Of a stretch of DNA of 64,000 bases, positions 41,734 to 53,828 are shown one piece after another (within the stretch, counting starts at the first letter, position 1; the number at the start of each line of letters is the position of its first letter). The DNA is from Streptomyces sp. APSN-46.1. GTDB taxonomy: Bacteria; Actinomycetota; Actinomycetes; Streptomycetales; Streptomycetaceae. The stretch spans positions 310,001-374,000 of the forward strand of contig NZ_JALGRF010000003.1 of assembly GCF_022815725.1 (NCBI RefSeq), written 5' to 3'. Made by a program: the position numbers and the translations under genes. Under the pieces are notes generated by a model. That model was not told where the DNA came from. It worked only from the letters and a program-made list of their open reading frames with translations, and did no database searches.

Positions 41734-42857
41734 CCACTGTTTCCGTACGGGCGGTCGGCACGGCCACGCCCGCGGCCGTCGTCGCCCTCGGGGTGTTCTC
41801 CGCCGTGCGCGGCGCCGGGGTGCTGGTGCTCGCCGTCAGCGCGTGGTGGGCCGGGAAGAGCCCGGTCAAAGTGCTCGGCGCGTCGTGGGACTCCGTCTGG
41901 TACCTGCACATCGCCGCCCACGGCTACGGGCGCACCCAGATGTGGTCCGCCACCGGGTCCGTGCAGAGCGACTACGCCTTCTTCCCGCTCTACCCGTACC
42001 TGGTGGGGCTGGCCGGCGGCACCCCCGCCGCCGCGCTGCTGATCGCCTGGGCGGCCGCCGCGCTGGCGGCCGTGGGGGTGTACCGGGTCGGGGAGCGGCT
42101 GCTCGGGCAGCGGGCCGGGCTGCTGCTGGTGGCGCTGTGGGCGGTGCTGCCGCACTCGGTGGTGCTGACCCTCGGCTACACGGAGGCGCTGCTGGCCGCG
42201 TGCGCCGCCTGGAGCTTGTACGCCCTGCTGACCGGGCGCTGGCTGTGGGCGGCGGGGCTCGCGGTGCTGGCCGGGCTGACCCGGCCGACGGGGATCGCGG
42301 TGGCCGCCGCCGTCTGCGTCATGGCCCTGCGCGAGGTGGTCGTACGAAGATCCCGCGCGCCCGAGGTGTGGGCGGCCGGGCTGCTCGCCCCGGCGGGCTG
42401 GGCCGCGTACGTCGTGGCGGTCGGCGTGCGCGTCGGGGACCCGCTGGGCGGCTACTTCGAGGTACAGCGCCGCTGGGGCTCCCGCTTCGACTTCGGGGGC
42501 GGGGCGCTGCGCTCGGCGGAGAAGGTGGTCACCGGCGGGAGCGTGCCACTGGCCACCACGGTGACCGTGGCCGTACTGGCTGCGGCGGGGCTGCTGGCGG
42601 TGCTGCTGGCCCTGGACCGCATGCCGCTGGCCGTGCTCGTGTACACGGGGGTGCTGATGGTGATCACCTACGGCGGGGCCGGGTTCTTCGACTCCAAGCC
42701 GCGCTTCCTGGTCCCCGCGTTCCCGCTGCTGCTGCCGGTGGCCGCCGTCATGGCGAGAGCCCGGCACGGCACCGCGGTCGTACTGACCGCGGGGCTGGCC
42801 GGGCTCTCCTACGGCTACGGGGTGTACTTGCTCCTCGTGGCCAAAGTGCCGTTGTGA
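41730..42857 (+). CDS. PIG-V-like mannosyltransferase family membrane protein
   Basis: A 375-residue integral membrane protein with about nine helices. SWDSVWYLHIAAHGYG near the N-terminus (Asp-Ser-x-W-Y) and SDYAFFPLYPYLVG match the PIG-V/GT-C glycosyltransferase pattern, where the first-loop Asp acts in catalysis with a lipid-linked sugar; GYTEALLAACAAWSLY and GLTRPTGIAV are also family-like. Acceptors are unknown. It is translationally coupled to the aminotransferase (ATGA). Confidence 0.82.
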   Translation: MTTVSVRAVGTATPAAVVALGVFSAVRGAGVLVLAVSAWWAGKSPVKVLGASWDSVWYLHIAAHGYGRTQMWSATGSVQSDYAFFPLYPYLVGLAGGTPAAALLIAWAAAALAAVGVYRVGERLLGQRAGLLLVALWAVLPHSVVLTLGYTEALLAACAAWSLYALLTGRWLWAAGLAVLAGLTRPTGIAVAAAVCVMALREVVVRRSRAPEVWAAGLLAPAGWAAYVVAVGVRVGDPLGGYFEVQRRWGSRFDFGGGALRSAEKVVTGGSVPLATTVTVAVLAAAGLLAVLLALDRMPLAVLVYTGVLMVITYGGAGFFDSKPRFLVPAFPLLLPVAAVMARARHGTAVVLTAGLAGLSYGYGVYLLLVAKVPL

Positions 42858-42897
42858 CGCCTGTGACGTCTGTGACGTCTGTGACGTCTGTGACGCC
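42853..42897. repeat. five tandem 9-bp units over a stop codon
   Basis: TGTGACGYC repeats five times. The stop of the PIG-V-like gene is the TGA in the first unit; the last base of the repeat touches the stop of the convergent YbjN gene. In either frame each unit offers a further TGA. Confidence 0.9.
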
Positions 42898-43448
42898 TAG
42901 TTGGTCGCGTCGCCTTCGTCGTCACCCGTGTCGTCGCCGTCGGTGGAGTCGATCTCCTGCTCCAGGCCGAGCTGCTCCACGAGCCACTTGTCGAACTCGA
43001 TGGACGCGCGGACCCAGCTGACCGTGGAGGAGACGAAGTGCTCCAGGCTGACGCCGGTGCCGATCAGCATCTGCGCCTCGCCGATCAGGCGGACGGATCC
43101 GTCGTCGTGCGTGTGGCTGTAGACCTTGGGCCACAGGGTGCGGCGGTTCCAGTCGTCGATCGACTCAAGGAGCTGGGGCTTCTCGTCGATCTTGTGCGGA
43201 CGGTCGTAGAAGGTCCGCACGGAGAAGACCTGCTGCTCGTCTTCGCCGCGGAACATGAAGTACGTGCGGAAATCCTCCCACGGCGCCGCGAGGTCGCCCT
43301 CGTCGTCGACGACGTACTTGAGCTCCATCTGGTCCAGCAGCTGCTTGACCAGCTCCTGGTCGGGGACGACGGGGCCCGCCGGTCCTGTGGCCTGCGGATC
43401 GGGCTGCTGCCCTCCGAAGTTCGGAATCGAGGCCGGGTCGATGCTCAC
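42897..43448 (-). CDS. YbjN domain protein
   Basis: A 183-residue soluble protein with a YbjN fold (type III secretion chaperone-like): LVKQLLDQMELKYVVDDEGDLAAPWEDFRTYFMFRG, VRTFYDRPHKIDEKPQLL, DWNRRTLWPKVYSHTHDDGSVRLIGEAQMLIGTGVS. In actinobacteria such proteins are common and uncharacterised. The C-terminus is acidic. It is followed by clpB upstream on the same strand, 128 bp apart. Confidence 0.85.
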   Translation of the reverse strand: MSIDPASIPNFGGQQPDPQATGPAGPVVPDQELVKQLLDQMELKYVVDDEGDLAAPWEDFRTYFMFRGEDEQQVFSVRTFYDRPHKIDEKPQLLESIDDWNRRTLWPKVYSHTHDDGSVRLIGEAQMLIGTGVSLEHFVSSTVSWVRASIEFDKWLVEQLGLEQEIDSTDGDDTGDDEGDATN

Positions 43449-43576
43449 CGTGTACTTCCCTTCGTGCGGATTCCTTCATCCTCCCCCATCGCGCCTACCC
43501 CGTGTCCACCCCCGCACGTGCGATCCGCTGCGGGCGGACACACGCAAGGAGCCGGTAGGAGCCGGATGAGCCGCAC

Positions 43577-46162
<2,586 letters not shown>

Positions 46163-46250
46163 GTGCGACTACTCCTCTCCCTGCGGTTCATACGTCTGTC
46201 CTGCACAACATGCGTCCTGCACACACTCTGATATCGGCAACCTGCACAAA

Positions 46251-46271
46251 GTTGAGTCTATTCCACTCAAG
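46251..46271. promoter_or_regulatory. HAIR operator of clpB
   Basis: TTGAGT-N7-ACTCAAG matches the HspR operator (CTTGAGT-N7-ACTCAAG) except for the first base. It is placed between clpB and the divergent oxidase-like gene, 89 bp from the clpB start and 24 bp from the other start, so both could be affected. Confidence 0.88.
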
Positions 46272-46294
46272 GCAGCCCGCCGTACGCTTCGGCC

Positions 46295-46726
46295 ATGCGT
46301 GTTTCGAACCCAGGCCATGACGTACTCAACCCGACGCCCGAGTACCTCGCCTTCTGGCGGGAGCGGCACATCTGCACCCTGACCACGCCGCGCCCCGACG
46401 GGAGCCCGCACGTGGTGCCGGTGGGAGTGACGTACGACCCGGAGGCCGGACTCGCGCGGGTGATCAGCAACAAGCACAGCAAGAAGATCCGCAACGTCCT
46501 GGCGGCGCAGGGGACCGAGCCGGACGGCTCGGCGCGGGTTGCGGTCTGCCAGATGGAGGGACGCCGCTGGGCGACGCTGGAGGGGCGCGCGGTGGTCCGT
46601 ACGGACGAGGCCTCGGTCGCCGAGGCGGTGGCGCGCTACGCGGAGCGGTACGGGCGGATGCCGTCGCCGAACCCGGACCGGGTGGTCCTGGAGATCACCC
46701 TGGACCGGGCGCTGGGGCGGGCGTAA
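46295..46726 (+). CDS. pyridoxamine 5'-phosphate oxidase-like (F420/FMN-binding) protein
   Basis: A 143-residue split-barrel flavin-fold protein. [51 protein letters not shown] is the family core; later strands are [20 protein letters not shown]. Actinobacterial members of this group often bind F420 rather than FMN. The substrate is unknown. It is divergent from clpB and shares the HAIR region, so heat control is possible. Confidence 0.85.
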   Translation: MRVSNPGHDVLNPTPEYLAFWRERHICTLTTPRPDGSPHVVPVGVTYDPEAGLARVISNKHSKKIRNVLAAQGTEPDGSARVAVCQMEGRRWATLEGRAVVRTDEASVAEAVARYAERYGRMPSPNPDRVVLEITLDRALGRA

Positions 46727-46797
46727 GAGACCGGCAGGCGCAAGAGGGCGTAAGAGACCCGCAGTAATTGTCCGGTTCAACCACTGGACGCGGACAT

Positions 46798-46841
46798 CAC
46801 AGCGGCGCCATCGTGGTCAGGTCCACGATGGCGCCGCTGTG
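46798..46841. terminator. 19-bp perfect stem, bidirectional terminator
   Basis: CACAGCGGCGCCATCGTGG and CCACGATGGCGCCGCTGTG are perfect complements around a 6-nt loop. It separates the oxidase-like gene from the convergent Rieske-like gene, 43 bp before the latter's stop. Confidence 0.93.
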
Positions 46842-46884
46842 TGGGGGAAGCGCCTGAGCGATCTGCAACGACGGGGGAATCGCG

Positions 46885-47199
46885 TCAGGCACTGCGGGGG
46901 GTGGCGGTGGTGATATCGGGTTCGAAGAGCTGGTGGTCGCGCTGATCGAGATTGACGAAGACCATGCCGTACCGCACCTCACAGCGGACGGGCTGCGGCG
47001 CGCCGCGGGGGCGGCGCAGACAGCGGTAGGCGCGGACGTCCTCGTCTTCCTCGCGCACGACGACGATGGGCTGACCGAACAGGGTGACCATCAGCGAATC
47101 GCCCGTGTGGGGAATCGCCGTGGCGAGGTCGATGAACTGCCATCCGGACCGGTACGCCGAGGCCATTTCGCGCCGGAAGTCACGGTCGTCGGGGGTCAT
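46885..47199 (-). CDS. miniature Rieske-like protein lacking the iron-sulphur ligands
   Basis: A 104-residue protein. FRREMASAYRSGWQFIDLATAIPHTGDSLMVTLFGQPIVVVREEDEDVRAY matches the N-terminal part of ring-hydroxylating oxygenase alpha subunits, and RYGMVFVNLDQ matches their block after the Rieske centre. The ~50 residues between, which hold CxH and CxxH, are missing; only YRCLRRPRGA remains, with Arg where the histidine should be. The catalytic domain is absent as well. It has two cysteines (60, 73). The start shares a base with the stop of the repeat-peptide gene (TGATG), so the two are made together. Function unknown. Confidence 0.7.
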   Translation of the reverse strand: MTPDDRDFRREMASAYRSGWQFIDLATAIPHTGDSLMVTLFGQPIVVVREEDEDVRAYRCLRRPRGAPQPVRCEVRYGMVFVNLDQRDHQLFEPDITTATPRSA

Positions 47200-47453
47200 C
47201 AGACGGCCTTCAGGGGCGCGGCGTTCCAACCACTGTCCGCCTCGCCTGCCGGCGTGGCGTTCCAACCACTGTCCGACTCTCCCGTCGGCGCGGTGTTCCA
47301 CCCACTGTCCGACTCCCCTGCCGGCGTGGTGTTCCAACCGCTGTCACTGGCCAGAGCCCTCCCCGCATCACCATTGACGACGCTGACTGCCCCAAAGACC
47401 GCGACAGCGGAGAAAACAACGGCAAGCGCCGAGCGAAGCATTCTCTTGTACAT
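47199..47453 (-). CDS. secreted precursor of four 12-residue DSGWN repeats
   Basis: An 84-residue precursor. A signal peptide (KRMLRSALAVVFSAVAVFGA) ends with ALA at 33-35, an ideal signal-peptidase site, and the very next residue opens the first repeat. The mature part is four units: SDSGWNTTPAGE, SDSGWNTAPTGE, SDSGWNATPAGE and ADSGWNAAPLKAV. No cysteine occurs. DSGWN is invariant; changes fall in the Thr/Ala/Pro part. ATG 47453 is preceded by GTGAGGACG. The Rieske-like gene is coupled downstream and a large regulator is divergent. A peptide signal or a modified (RiPP-like) product are the main ideas; neither is shown. Confidence 0.75.
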   Translation of the reverse strand: MYKRMLRSALAVVFSAVAVFGAVSVVNGDAGRALASDSGWNTTPAGESDSGWNTAPTGESDSGWNATPAGEADSGWNAAPLKAV

Positions 47454-47540
47454 GGTCGGCTTCGTCCTCACTTGATGGAATCTTCTCCCCCGCACGTCAG
47501 ACCATGGCTCATTCAGGCACGTTACGGCCACAGGGACGAT

Positions 47541-47561
47541 GCATCATGTTCTTGCATGTTC
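47541..47561. promoter_or_regulatory. direct repeats in the peptide/regulator divergent spacer
   Basis: GCATCATGTTC (47541-47551) and GCATGTTC (47554-47561) are imperfect direct repeats in a more AT-rich part of the 129-bp spacer between the repeat-peptide gene and the regulator. They are candidate binding sites for the divergent regulator. Confidence 0.35.
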
Positions 47562-47582
47562 AGGACCCTGGGGGGTGGAGAT

Positions 47583-48584
47583 TTGCCAATAAACAACACA
47601 AACCCGACACATCCCCACCTCGTCACGGCCATGTGCGACGAGGGGGCGCGCCTGTACGCGGCGGCGCTGAGCACGGGCCGGGTGCCACGGGGAGAAGTGG
47701 CGAACGCCCCCTGCCTGCTCGAATTCGGTCTGCTGCGACCCGACCCGGATGACGCGAACCAGCTCCGGGCGGTTCCCCCGTCCGTCGCTCTGGCCCAACG
47801 GCTTCATCCGCTCGAACGCGAGATCCAGGACCGCAGGCGCACGGCCATCGATCTCACCGATGCATTCGAGCCTTTCCTCGCCATCAGCGCCCAGAGCTCG
47901 GCGAACACCCACTCCATCACCGTGCTGGAGGGGTTCGACCAGATCAACGCCGCCCTGGACCTCGCCACCGCCGCGTGCCACACGGAGATGCTGACCGTCC
48001 AGCCGGGCGGCGCCCGGCCGTCTTTCGTCCTCAGCGAGGCCCTGGAGCGCGACGCGCCGCTGATCGACCGCGGCGTGAGCATCCGGACCCTCTACCAGCA
48101 CACCGCCCGGCACAGCCAGGGCACGCTCGCCTACGTGGACCGCATCTCCACGGGGAAGGTGGAGATCCGCACGCTGGAAGAGCTGATCGAGCGCCTCATC
48201 ATCTTCGACCGGACGGTGGCCTTCATCCCCGTCAGCGAAGACCGGCGGGTGGCGCTGGAGCTGCGGCATCCGGGGCTCGTGCAGTACCTCATCAAGGTGT
48301 TCGAGCAACTCTGGCGCCGTGCCGTGCCGTTGCGCGACGAGGTGACGTACACGCACATGCCCGAGGGCATCTCCGGCGTGCAGCGCTCCATCGCCCAGCT
48401 CCTCATCGAGGGGCATGTGGACGAGGCGATCGCGCGCCGGCTGGGGATGAACGTACGGACCTGCCGCGCGCACATCGCGAAGCTGGCCACCGCCCTGGGC
48501 AGCGGGAGCCGGGCCCAGCTCGGCTATCTCATCGCCCAGTCGGGGATCCTGCACGGGGACCCGTCACAGCTGCCGAAGTGCTGA
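47583..48584 (+). CDS. TrmB/LuxR-type transcriptional regulator, divergent from the repeat peptide
   Basis: About 333 residues. The middle (DQINAALDLATAACHTEMLTVQPGG ... GVSIRTLYQHTARHSQGTLAYVDRI ... DRTVAFIPVSEDRRVALELRHPGLVQYLIKVFEQLWRRA) is the PLD-like ligand-sensing domain of TrmB-like regulators; the C-terminus (SIAQLLIEGHVDEAIARRLG, VRTCRAHIAKLATALG) is a LuxR-type DNA-binding domain. In Streptomyces such proteins commonly control neighbouring small genes. The start is uncertain: TTG 47583 with GGTGG 4 bp before, or ATG 47631. It probably controls the repeat-peptide pair. Confidence 0.8.
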   Translation: MPINNTNPTHPHLVTAMCDEGARLYAAALSTGRVPRGEVANAPCLLEFGLLRPDPDDANQLRAVPPSVALAQRLHPLEREIQDRRRTAIDLTDAFEPFLAISAQSSANTHSITVLEGFDQINAALDLATAACHTEMLTVQPGGARPSFVLSEALERDAPLIDRGVSIRTLYQHTARHSQGTLAYVDRISTGKVEIRTLEELIERLIIFDRTVAFIPVSEDRRVALELRHPGLVQYLIKVFEQLWRRAVPLRDEVTYTHMPEGISGVQRSIAQLLIEGHVDEAIARRLGMNVRTCRAHIAKLATALGSGSRAQLGYLIAQSGILHGDPSQLPKC

Positions 48585-48605
48585 CGTACGGCGGTACGGC
48601 GTACG

Positions 48606-48653
48606 ACGAAGGCCCCGCCCGGGGATGCTTGGGATCCGGGGCGGGGCCTTCGT
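48606..48653. terminator. shared terminator of the regulator and hspR
   Basis: ACGAAGGCCCCGCCC pairs perfectly with GGGCGGGGCCTTCGT around an 18-nt loop between two convergent genes. Confidence 0.9.
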
Positions 48654-48675
48654 CACGCGTGCTCGCGGGCGGGCG

Positions 48676-49122
48676 TCAGTCCGCCTGGCGCTTGGGGCGC
48701 CAGACGACCAGGGCGTTGCCCGGCACCGGCGGCTGGTACGGGACCAGGTCCCGGCGGTACGAGGCGTGCACCTGGGCCTCGCGGGCCCGGAGGGTGGCCG
48801 CGGCCCCGTCCACGGCGGCCGAGAGCTCGGCCACGCGCTGTTGGAGCGCGGCGACCTGGTTCTCCAGTTCGATGATGCGCTTGATGCCCGCCAGGTTGAT
48901 GCCCTCGTCCTGGGACAGCGCCTGCACCGTGCGGAGCAGCTCGATGTCACGGGCCGAGTAGCGCCGGCCGCGGCCGGCCGTACGGTCCGGGGAGACCAGG
49001 CCGAGGCGGTCGTACTGGCGGAGGGTCTGCGGATGCAGACCCGAGAGCTGGGCGGCCACCGAGATCACGTAGACCGGGGTCTCGTCGGTGAGCTGGTAAG
49101 GATTCCTGCGGCGGCCGTCCAT
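48676..49122 (-). CDS. hspR: heat-shock repressor HspR
   Basis: A 148-residue MerR-family repressor. The DNA-binding head is VYVISVAAQLSGLHPQTLRQYDRLGLVSPDRT, with the wing RYSARDIELLRTVQALSQDEGINLAGIKRIIELE; a coiled coil (NQVAALQQRVAELSAAVDG) and a basic tail follow. HspR binds HAIR sites with DnaK as co-repressor, so loss of free DnaK on heat shock induces the operon. It is the last gene of dnaK-grpE-dnaJ-hspR (1 bp after dnaJ), and HAIR sites before dnaK and clpB are its targets. ATG 49122 gives the family start. Confidence 0.95.
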   Translation of the reverse strand: MDGRRRNPYQLTDETPVYVISVAAQLSGLHPQTLRQYDRLGLVSPDRTAGRGRRYSARDIELLRTVQALSQDEGINLAGIKRIIELENQVAALQQRVAELSAAVDGAAATLRAREAQVHASYRRDLVPYQPPVPGNALVVWRPKRQAD

Positions 49123-49123
49123 G

Positions 49124-50299
49124 TCATGCTCCCTTCGCGGACTCGAACAGCGCGGCGCGCGGGTCTTCCGACTCGGTTGCGACGCGGTACATCTCCAGCG
49201 CCTCACGTGCCTTGTCCGACAGCTCCGCCGGAACGGCCACCTCCACCGTCACCAGCAGGTCGCCGCGGGTGCCGTCCTTGCGGACCGCGCCCTTGCCGCG
49301 GGCCCGCATCGTACGGCCGTTGGGGGTGCCCGGCGGCAGCTTCAGCGTCACCGCCGGGCCGTTCAGGGTCGGGACCCTGACCTCGGCGCCGAGGGCCGCT
49401 TCGGCGAAGGTCACCGGGACCGTCACCGTGAGGTTGTCGCCCTTGCGGCCGAACACGGGGTGGCTGTCGACGTGGACGACGACGTACAGGTCGCCCGACG
49501 GGCCGCCGCGCTCGCCCGGCGTGCCCTTGCCGCGCAGCCGGATCCGCTGGCCGTCGGAGACGCCGGCCGGGATCCGGACCTGCATGGTGCGGGAGCTGAG
49601 CGCCCGGCCGCTGCCCTTGCAGACCTCGCAGGGGTTCTCCGCGATCAGGCCGCGGCCCTTGCAGTCCGCGCAGGGGTCGGTCAGGGAGAAGCCGCCGCCG
49701 CTGCCCCGCGACACCTGGCCGGTGCCGACGCAGGTCGGGCACACCCGGGGGGTGCCGTTCTTGTCGCCGGTACCGGAACAGGCCTTGCAGGGTGCCTGCG
49801 AGGACATCCGGAGCGGGACGGTCGCCCCGTCCACCGCCTCCGTGAAGGACAGCGTGACCTCGGACTCGATGTCCTGGCCGCGGCGCGGCTGGATACGGGT
49901 TCCCGCACCGGCGCCGCCGCGGTTGAACAGGCCGCCGAACACATCGCCCAGGCCGCCGCCGAAGCCGCCGCCCGCGCCGCCCGGCTGCGTACCCCCGAAG
50001 AGGTCGCCGAGGTCGAAGTTGAACGAACCGCCCCCGCCCGGCCCGGGGCGGAAGCCACCGTTGCCGAACAGGGCGCGCGCCTCGTCGTACTCCTTGCGCT
50101 TCTTCGGGTCGCCGAGGATGTCGTTCGCCTCGGAGATCTCCTTGAACCGCGCCTCCGCCGAGGCGTCGCCCTTGTTGGCGTCCGGGTGGAACTCGCGCGC
50201 GAGCTTCCGGTACGCCTTCTTGATCTCGGCCTCGGTGGCGTCCTTCGGGACACCGAGGACCTTGTAATAGTCCTTCTCGACGAAGTCCTTTGTGCTCAT
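49124..50299 (-). CDS. dnaJ: co-chaperone DnaJ
   Basis: A 391-residue type I J-protein. The J domain (9-75) has the HPD motif in LAREFHPDANKG; a Gly/Phe-rich region (80-135) follows; four zinc CxxCxGxG units start at CKACSGTG, CPTCVGTG, CADCKGRG and CEVCKGSG; the C-terminal substrate domains run to VESEDPR-like tail. It delivers substrates to DnaK and stimulates ATP hydrolysis. It belongs to the heat-shock operon, 60 bp after grpE. Confidence 0.97.
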   Translation of the reverse strand: MSTKDFVEKDYYKVLGVPKDATEAEIKKAYRKLAREFHPDANKGDASAEARFKEISEANDILGDPKKRKEYDEARALFGNGGFRPGPGGGGSFNFDLGDLFGGTQPGGAGGGFGGGLGDVFGGLFNRGGAGAGTRIQPRRGQDIESEVTLSFTEAVDGATVPLRMSSQAPCKACSGTGDKNGTPRVCPTCVGTGQVSRGSGGGFSLTDPCADCKGRGLIAENPCEVCKGSGRALSSRTMQVRIPAGVSDGQRIRLRGKGTPGERGGPSGDLYVVVHVDSHPVFGRKGDNLTVTVPVTFAEAALGAEVRVPTLNGPAVTLKLPPGTPNGRTMRARGKGAVRKDGTRGDLLVTVEVAVPAELSDKAREALEMYRVATESEDPRAALFESAKGA

Positions 50300-50359
50300 C
50301 CTCGGCGACCCTCCTCTCGTTCCTCTGCTGGTACGTCTACTCGTACCTCAGGTACTGCG

Positions 50360-51045
50360 TCAGCCCTCTTCGGGAGCATCCGTTTCCTTGTCGGACGGCG
50401 TGTCGCCCTCCGAGGACTCGGACTTCGCGGCGGGGGCCGCACCCGGCTGGGGCTCGGCCACCGCGACCCGCGCGGGGCGGATCGTACGCTCGCCGATCCG
50501 GTACCCCGGCTGCAGGATCGCCACGCAGGTCGTCTCGGTGACGTCCGGCGCGTACGAGTGCATCAGGGCCTCGTGGATCGTCGGGTCGAAGGGCTCGCCC
50601 TCCTTGCCGAACTGCTGGAGGCCCATCTTGGCCGCGGCCGTCTCCAGCGATTCGGCCACCGACTTGAAGCCGCCGACCAGCTCGCCATGATCCCGCGCCC
50701 GGCCGATGTCGTCCAGGGTCGGGAGGAGCTCCGTCAGGAGGGACGCGACCGCGATCTCCTTGACGGCGATCCGGTCCCGCTCCACACGACGGCGGTAGTT
50801 CTGGTACTCCGCCTGGAGCCGCTGGAGGTCCGCGGTGCGCTCGTTGAGCGCGGTACGGGTCTGGTCCAGCTGCGCCAGGAGAGCCGCGTCCGCCGCCGGG
50901 GCGGACTGTGCTGCTGCGGAGTCCCCGGCCGGGGCCGCGGCCTCCTCCTCGGAGGAAGCCGCGGCCGTCGGCTCGACGGCGTCGTCAGGCGTGGCGCCGG
51001 CGGGGACTTCGGGCTTCTCCTCGAAGCCCGGCGTCTCCTCGGACA

Positions 51046-51046
<1 letters not shown>
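50360..51046 (-). CDS. grpE: nucleotide exchange factor GrpE
   Basis: A 228-residue exchange factor. The N-terminal 55 residues are disordered and acidic. The long coiled coil (LLAQLDQTRTALNERTADLQRLQAEYQNYRRRVERDR) is followed by the four-helix bundle (LLTELLPTLDDIGRARDHGEL) and the small beta domain (EGEPFDPTIHEALMHS ... VAILQPGYRIGERTIRPARVAVA) that opens DnaK. The start shares a base with the dnaK stop (ATGA). The tail is again acidic and low-complexity. Confidence 0.97.
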
Positions 51047-52986
<1,940 letters not shown>

Positions 52987-53022
52987 TTATCGCGACCTTA
53001 CGCGCACCCCATGCATCCCATT

Positions 53023-53077
53023 CAGCCTCGCCGGCGCTTGAGGCGTGGGGGTCCCCCCGGACGGAGTCTGGGGGAGG
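53023..53077 (+). repeat. extragenic repeat with GGGGGTCCCCCC tail
   Basis: CAGCCTCGCCGGCGCTTGAG and the following ~34 bp match the copy at 37381-37435 with one difference in the first 22 bp. It sits between the dnaK promoter and the sugar transferase gene. A further GC hairpin (GGGGC...GCCCC) follows to 53092. Confidence 0.85.
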
Positions 53078-53175
53078 GTCTGGGGCGGAGCCCCAGCGGC
53101 GGCGCCGCACCCGAACGGGTCACCCCCGCCGCGCGCCACCCCAAGACCGCCGGAGGCGTACGGCACGGTGCTGGC

Positions 53176-53718
53176 ATGCCTCTGCTGCTGCACCAGCTGC
53201 CGCACCTCCCCGTCCCGCGGCCGGCCAGGCCACAGGCCAAGCGGGTGCTGGACCTCCTCGGGGCGCTCGCGCTGCTCGGAGCACTCGCCGCGCCGCTGCT
53301 GCTGATCGCCGGGCTGCTGTACGCGACCCAGGGCGGACGGGCCTTCGTCCGGGAGCCGGCGGTAGGGCGGGGCGGGCGGCCGTTCCGGACCTGGCGACTG
53401 CGGACGGACGCGGGGGCGGGGCGGCTCGGGACGGCGGTGGAGCGGTGCGCCCTGGACGCGCTACCGCAGCTGATCAACGTGGTCCGAGGTGAGATGTCCC
53501 TGGTCGGGCCGCGCCCGGGGCCCTGTACGGACCGCCCCGAGAGGCTCTTCGTAAGGCCTGGGATGACCGGCTTGTGGCAAGTGAGCGCGCGCTCCGATCT
53601 CCCATGGGAGGAGATGGCGCTTTTGGACCGACACTATGTGGAGAGCCACTGGCTGGGGATGGATCTCGCGATCCTGGCCCAGACCCCTCGGGCGGCCTAT
53701 CGGCATAGGCAAGCCTGA
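53176..53718 (+). CDS. short bacterial sugar transferase (phosphoglycosyl transferase)
   Basis: A 180-residue monotopic phosphoglycosyl transferase. KRVLDLLGALALLGALAAPLLLIAGLLYAT is the re-entrant membrane helix; FVREPAVGRGGRPF is the catalytic-loop region, but the family's R-x-G-x-x-G-x-x-F and Asp-Glu pair are only partly present; DALPQLINVVRGEMSLVGPRP and RPGMTGLWQVSARSDLPWEEMALLDRHYVESH are strongly conserved. It would load a sugar-phosphate on undecaprenyl phosphate. It is shorter than most and isolated from any polysaccharide cluster. ATG 53176 has a weak ribosome site. Confidence 0.8.
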   Translation: MPLLLHQLPHLPVPRPARPQAKRVLDLLGALALLGALAAPLLLIAGLLYATQGGRAFVREPAVGRGGRPFRTWRLRTDAGAGRLGTAVERCALDALPQLINVVRGEMSLVGPRPGPCTDRPERLFVRPGMTGLWQVSARSDLPWEEMALLDRHYVESHWLGMDLAILAQTPRAAYRHRQA

Positions 53719-53779
53719 GCGACACAGATCACCGCGCGCTCAGCTACATTGCGGCGTCGGGAGTGGGTAACCTCAAGCC

Positions 53780-53806
53780 TTGACTCAATAAGTTACCGCT
53801 TAGTAA
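53780..53806 (+). promoter_or_regulatory. promoter with a TTAC-N6-GTAA operator
   Basis: TTGACT (53780-53785) and TAGTAA (53801-53806) resemble -35/-10 with a short 15-bp spacer; the palindromic halves TTAC (53793-53796) and GTAA (53803-53806) lie over it. The pattern is typical of TetR-family repressors. It is 23 bp before the Fe-S protein ATG. Confidence 0.5.
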
Positions 53807-53828
53807 GTGCCGCCCGAGGAGCCCTCCC

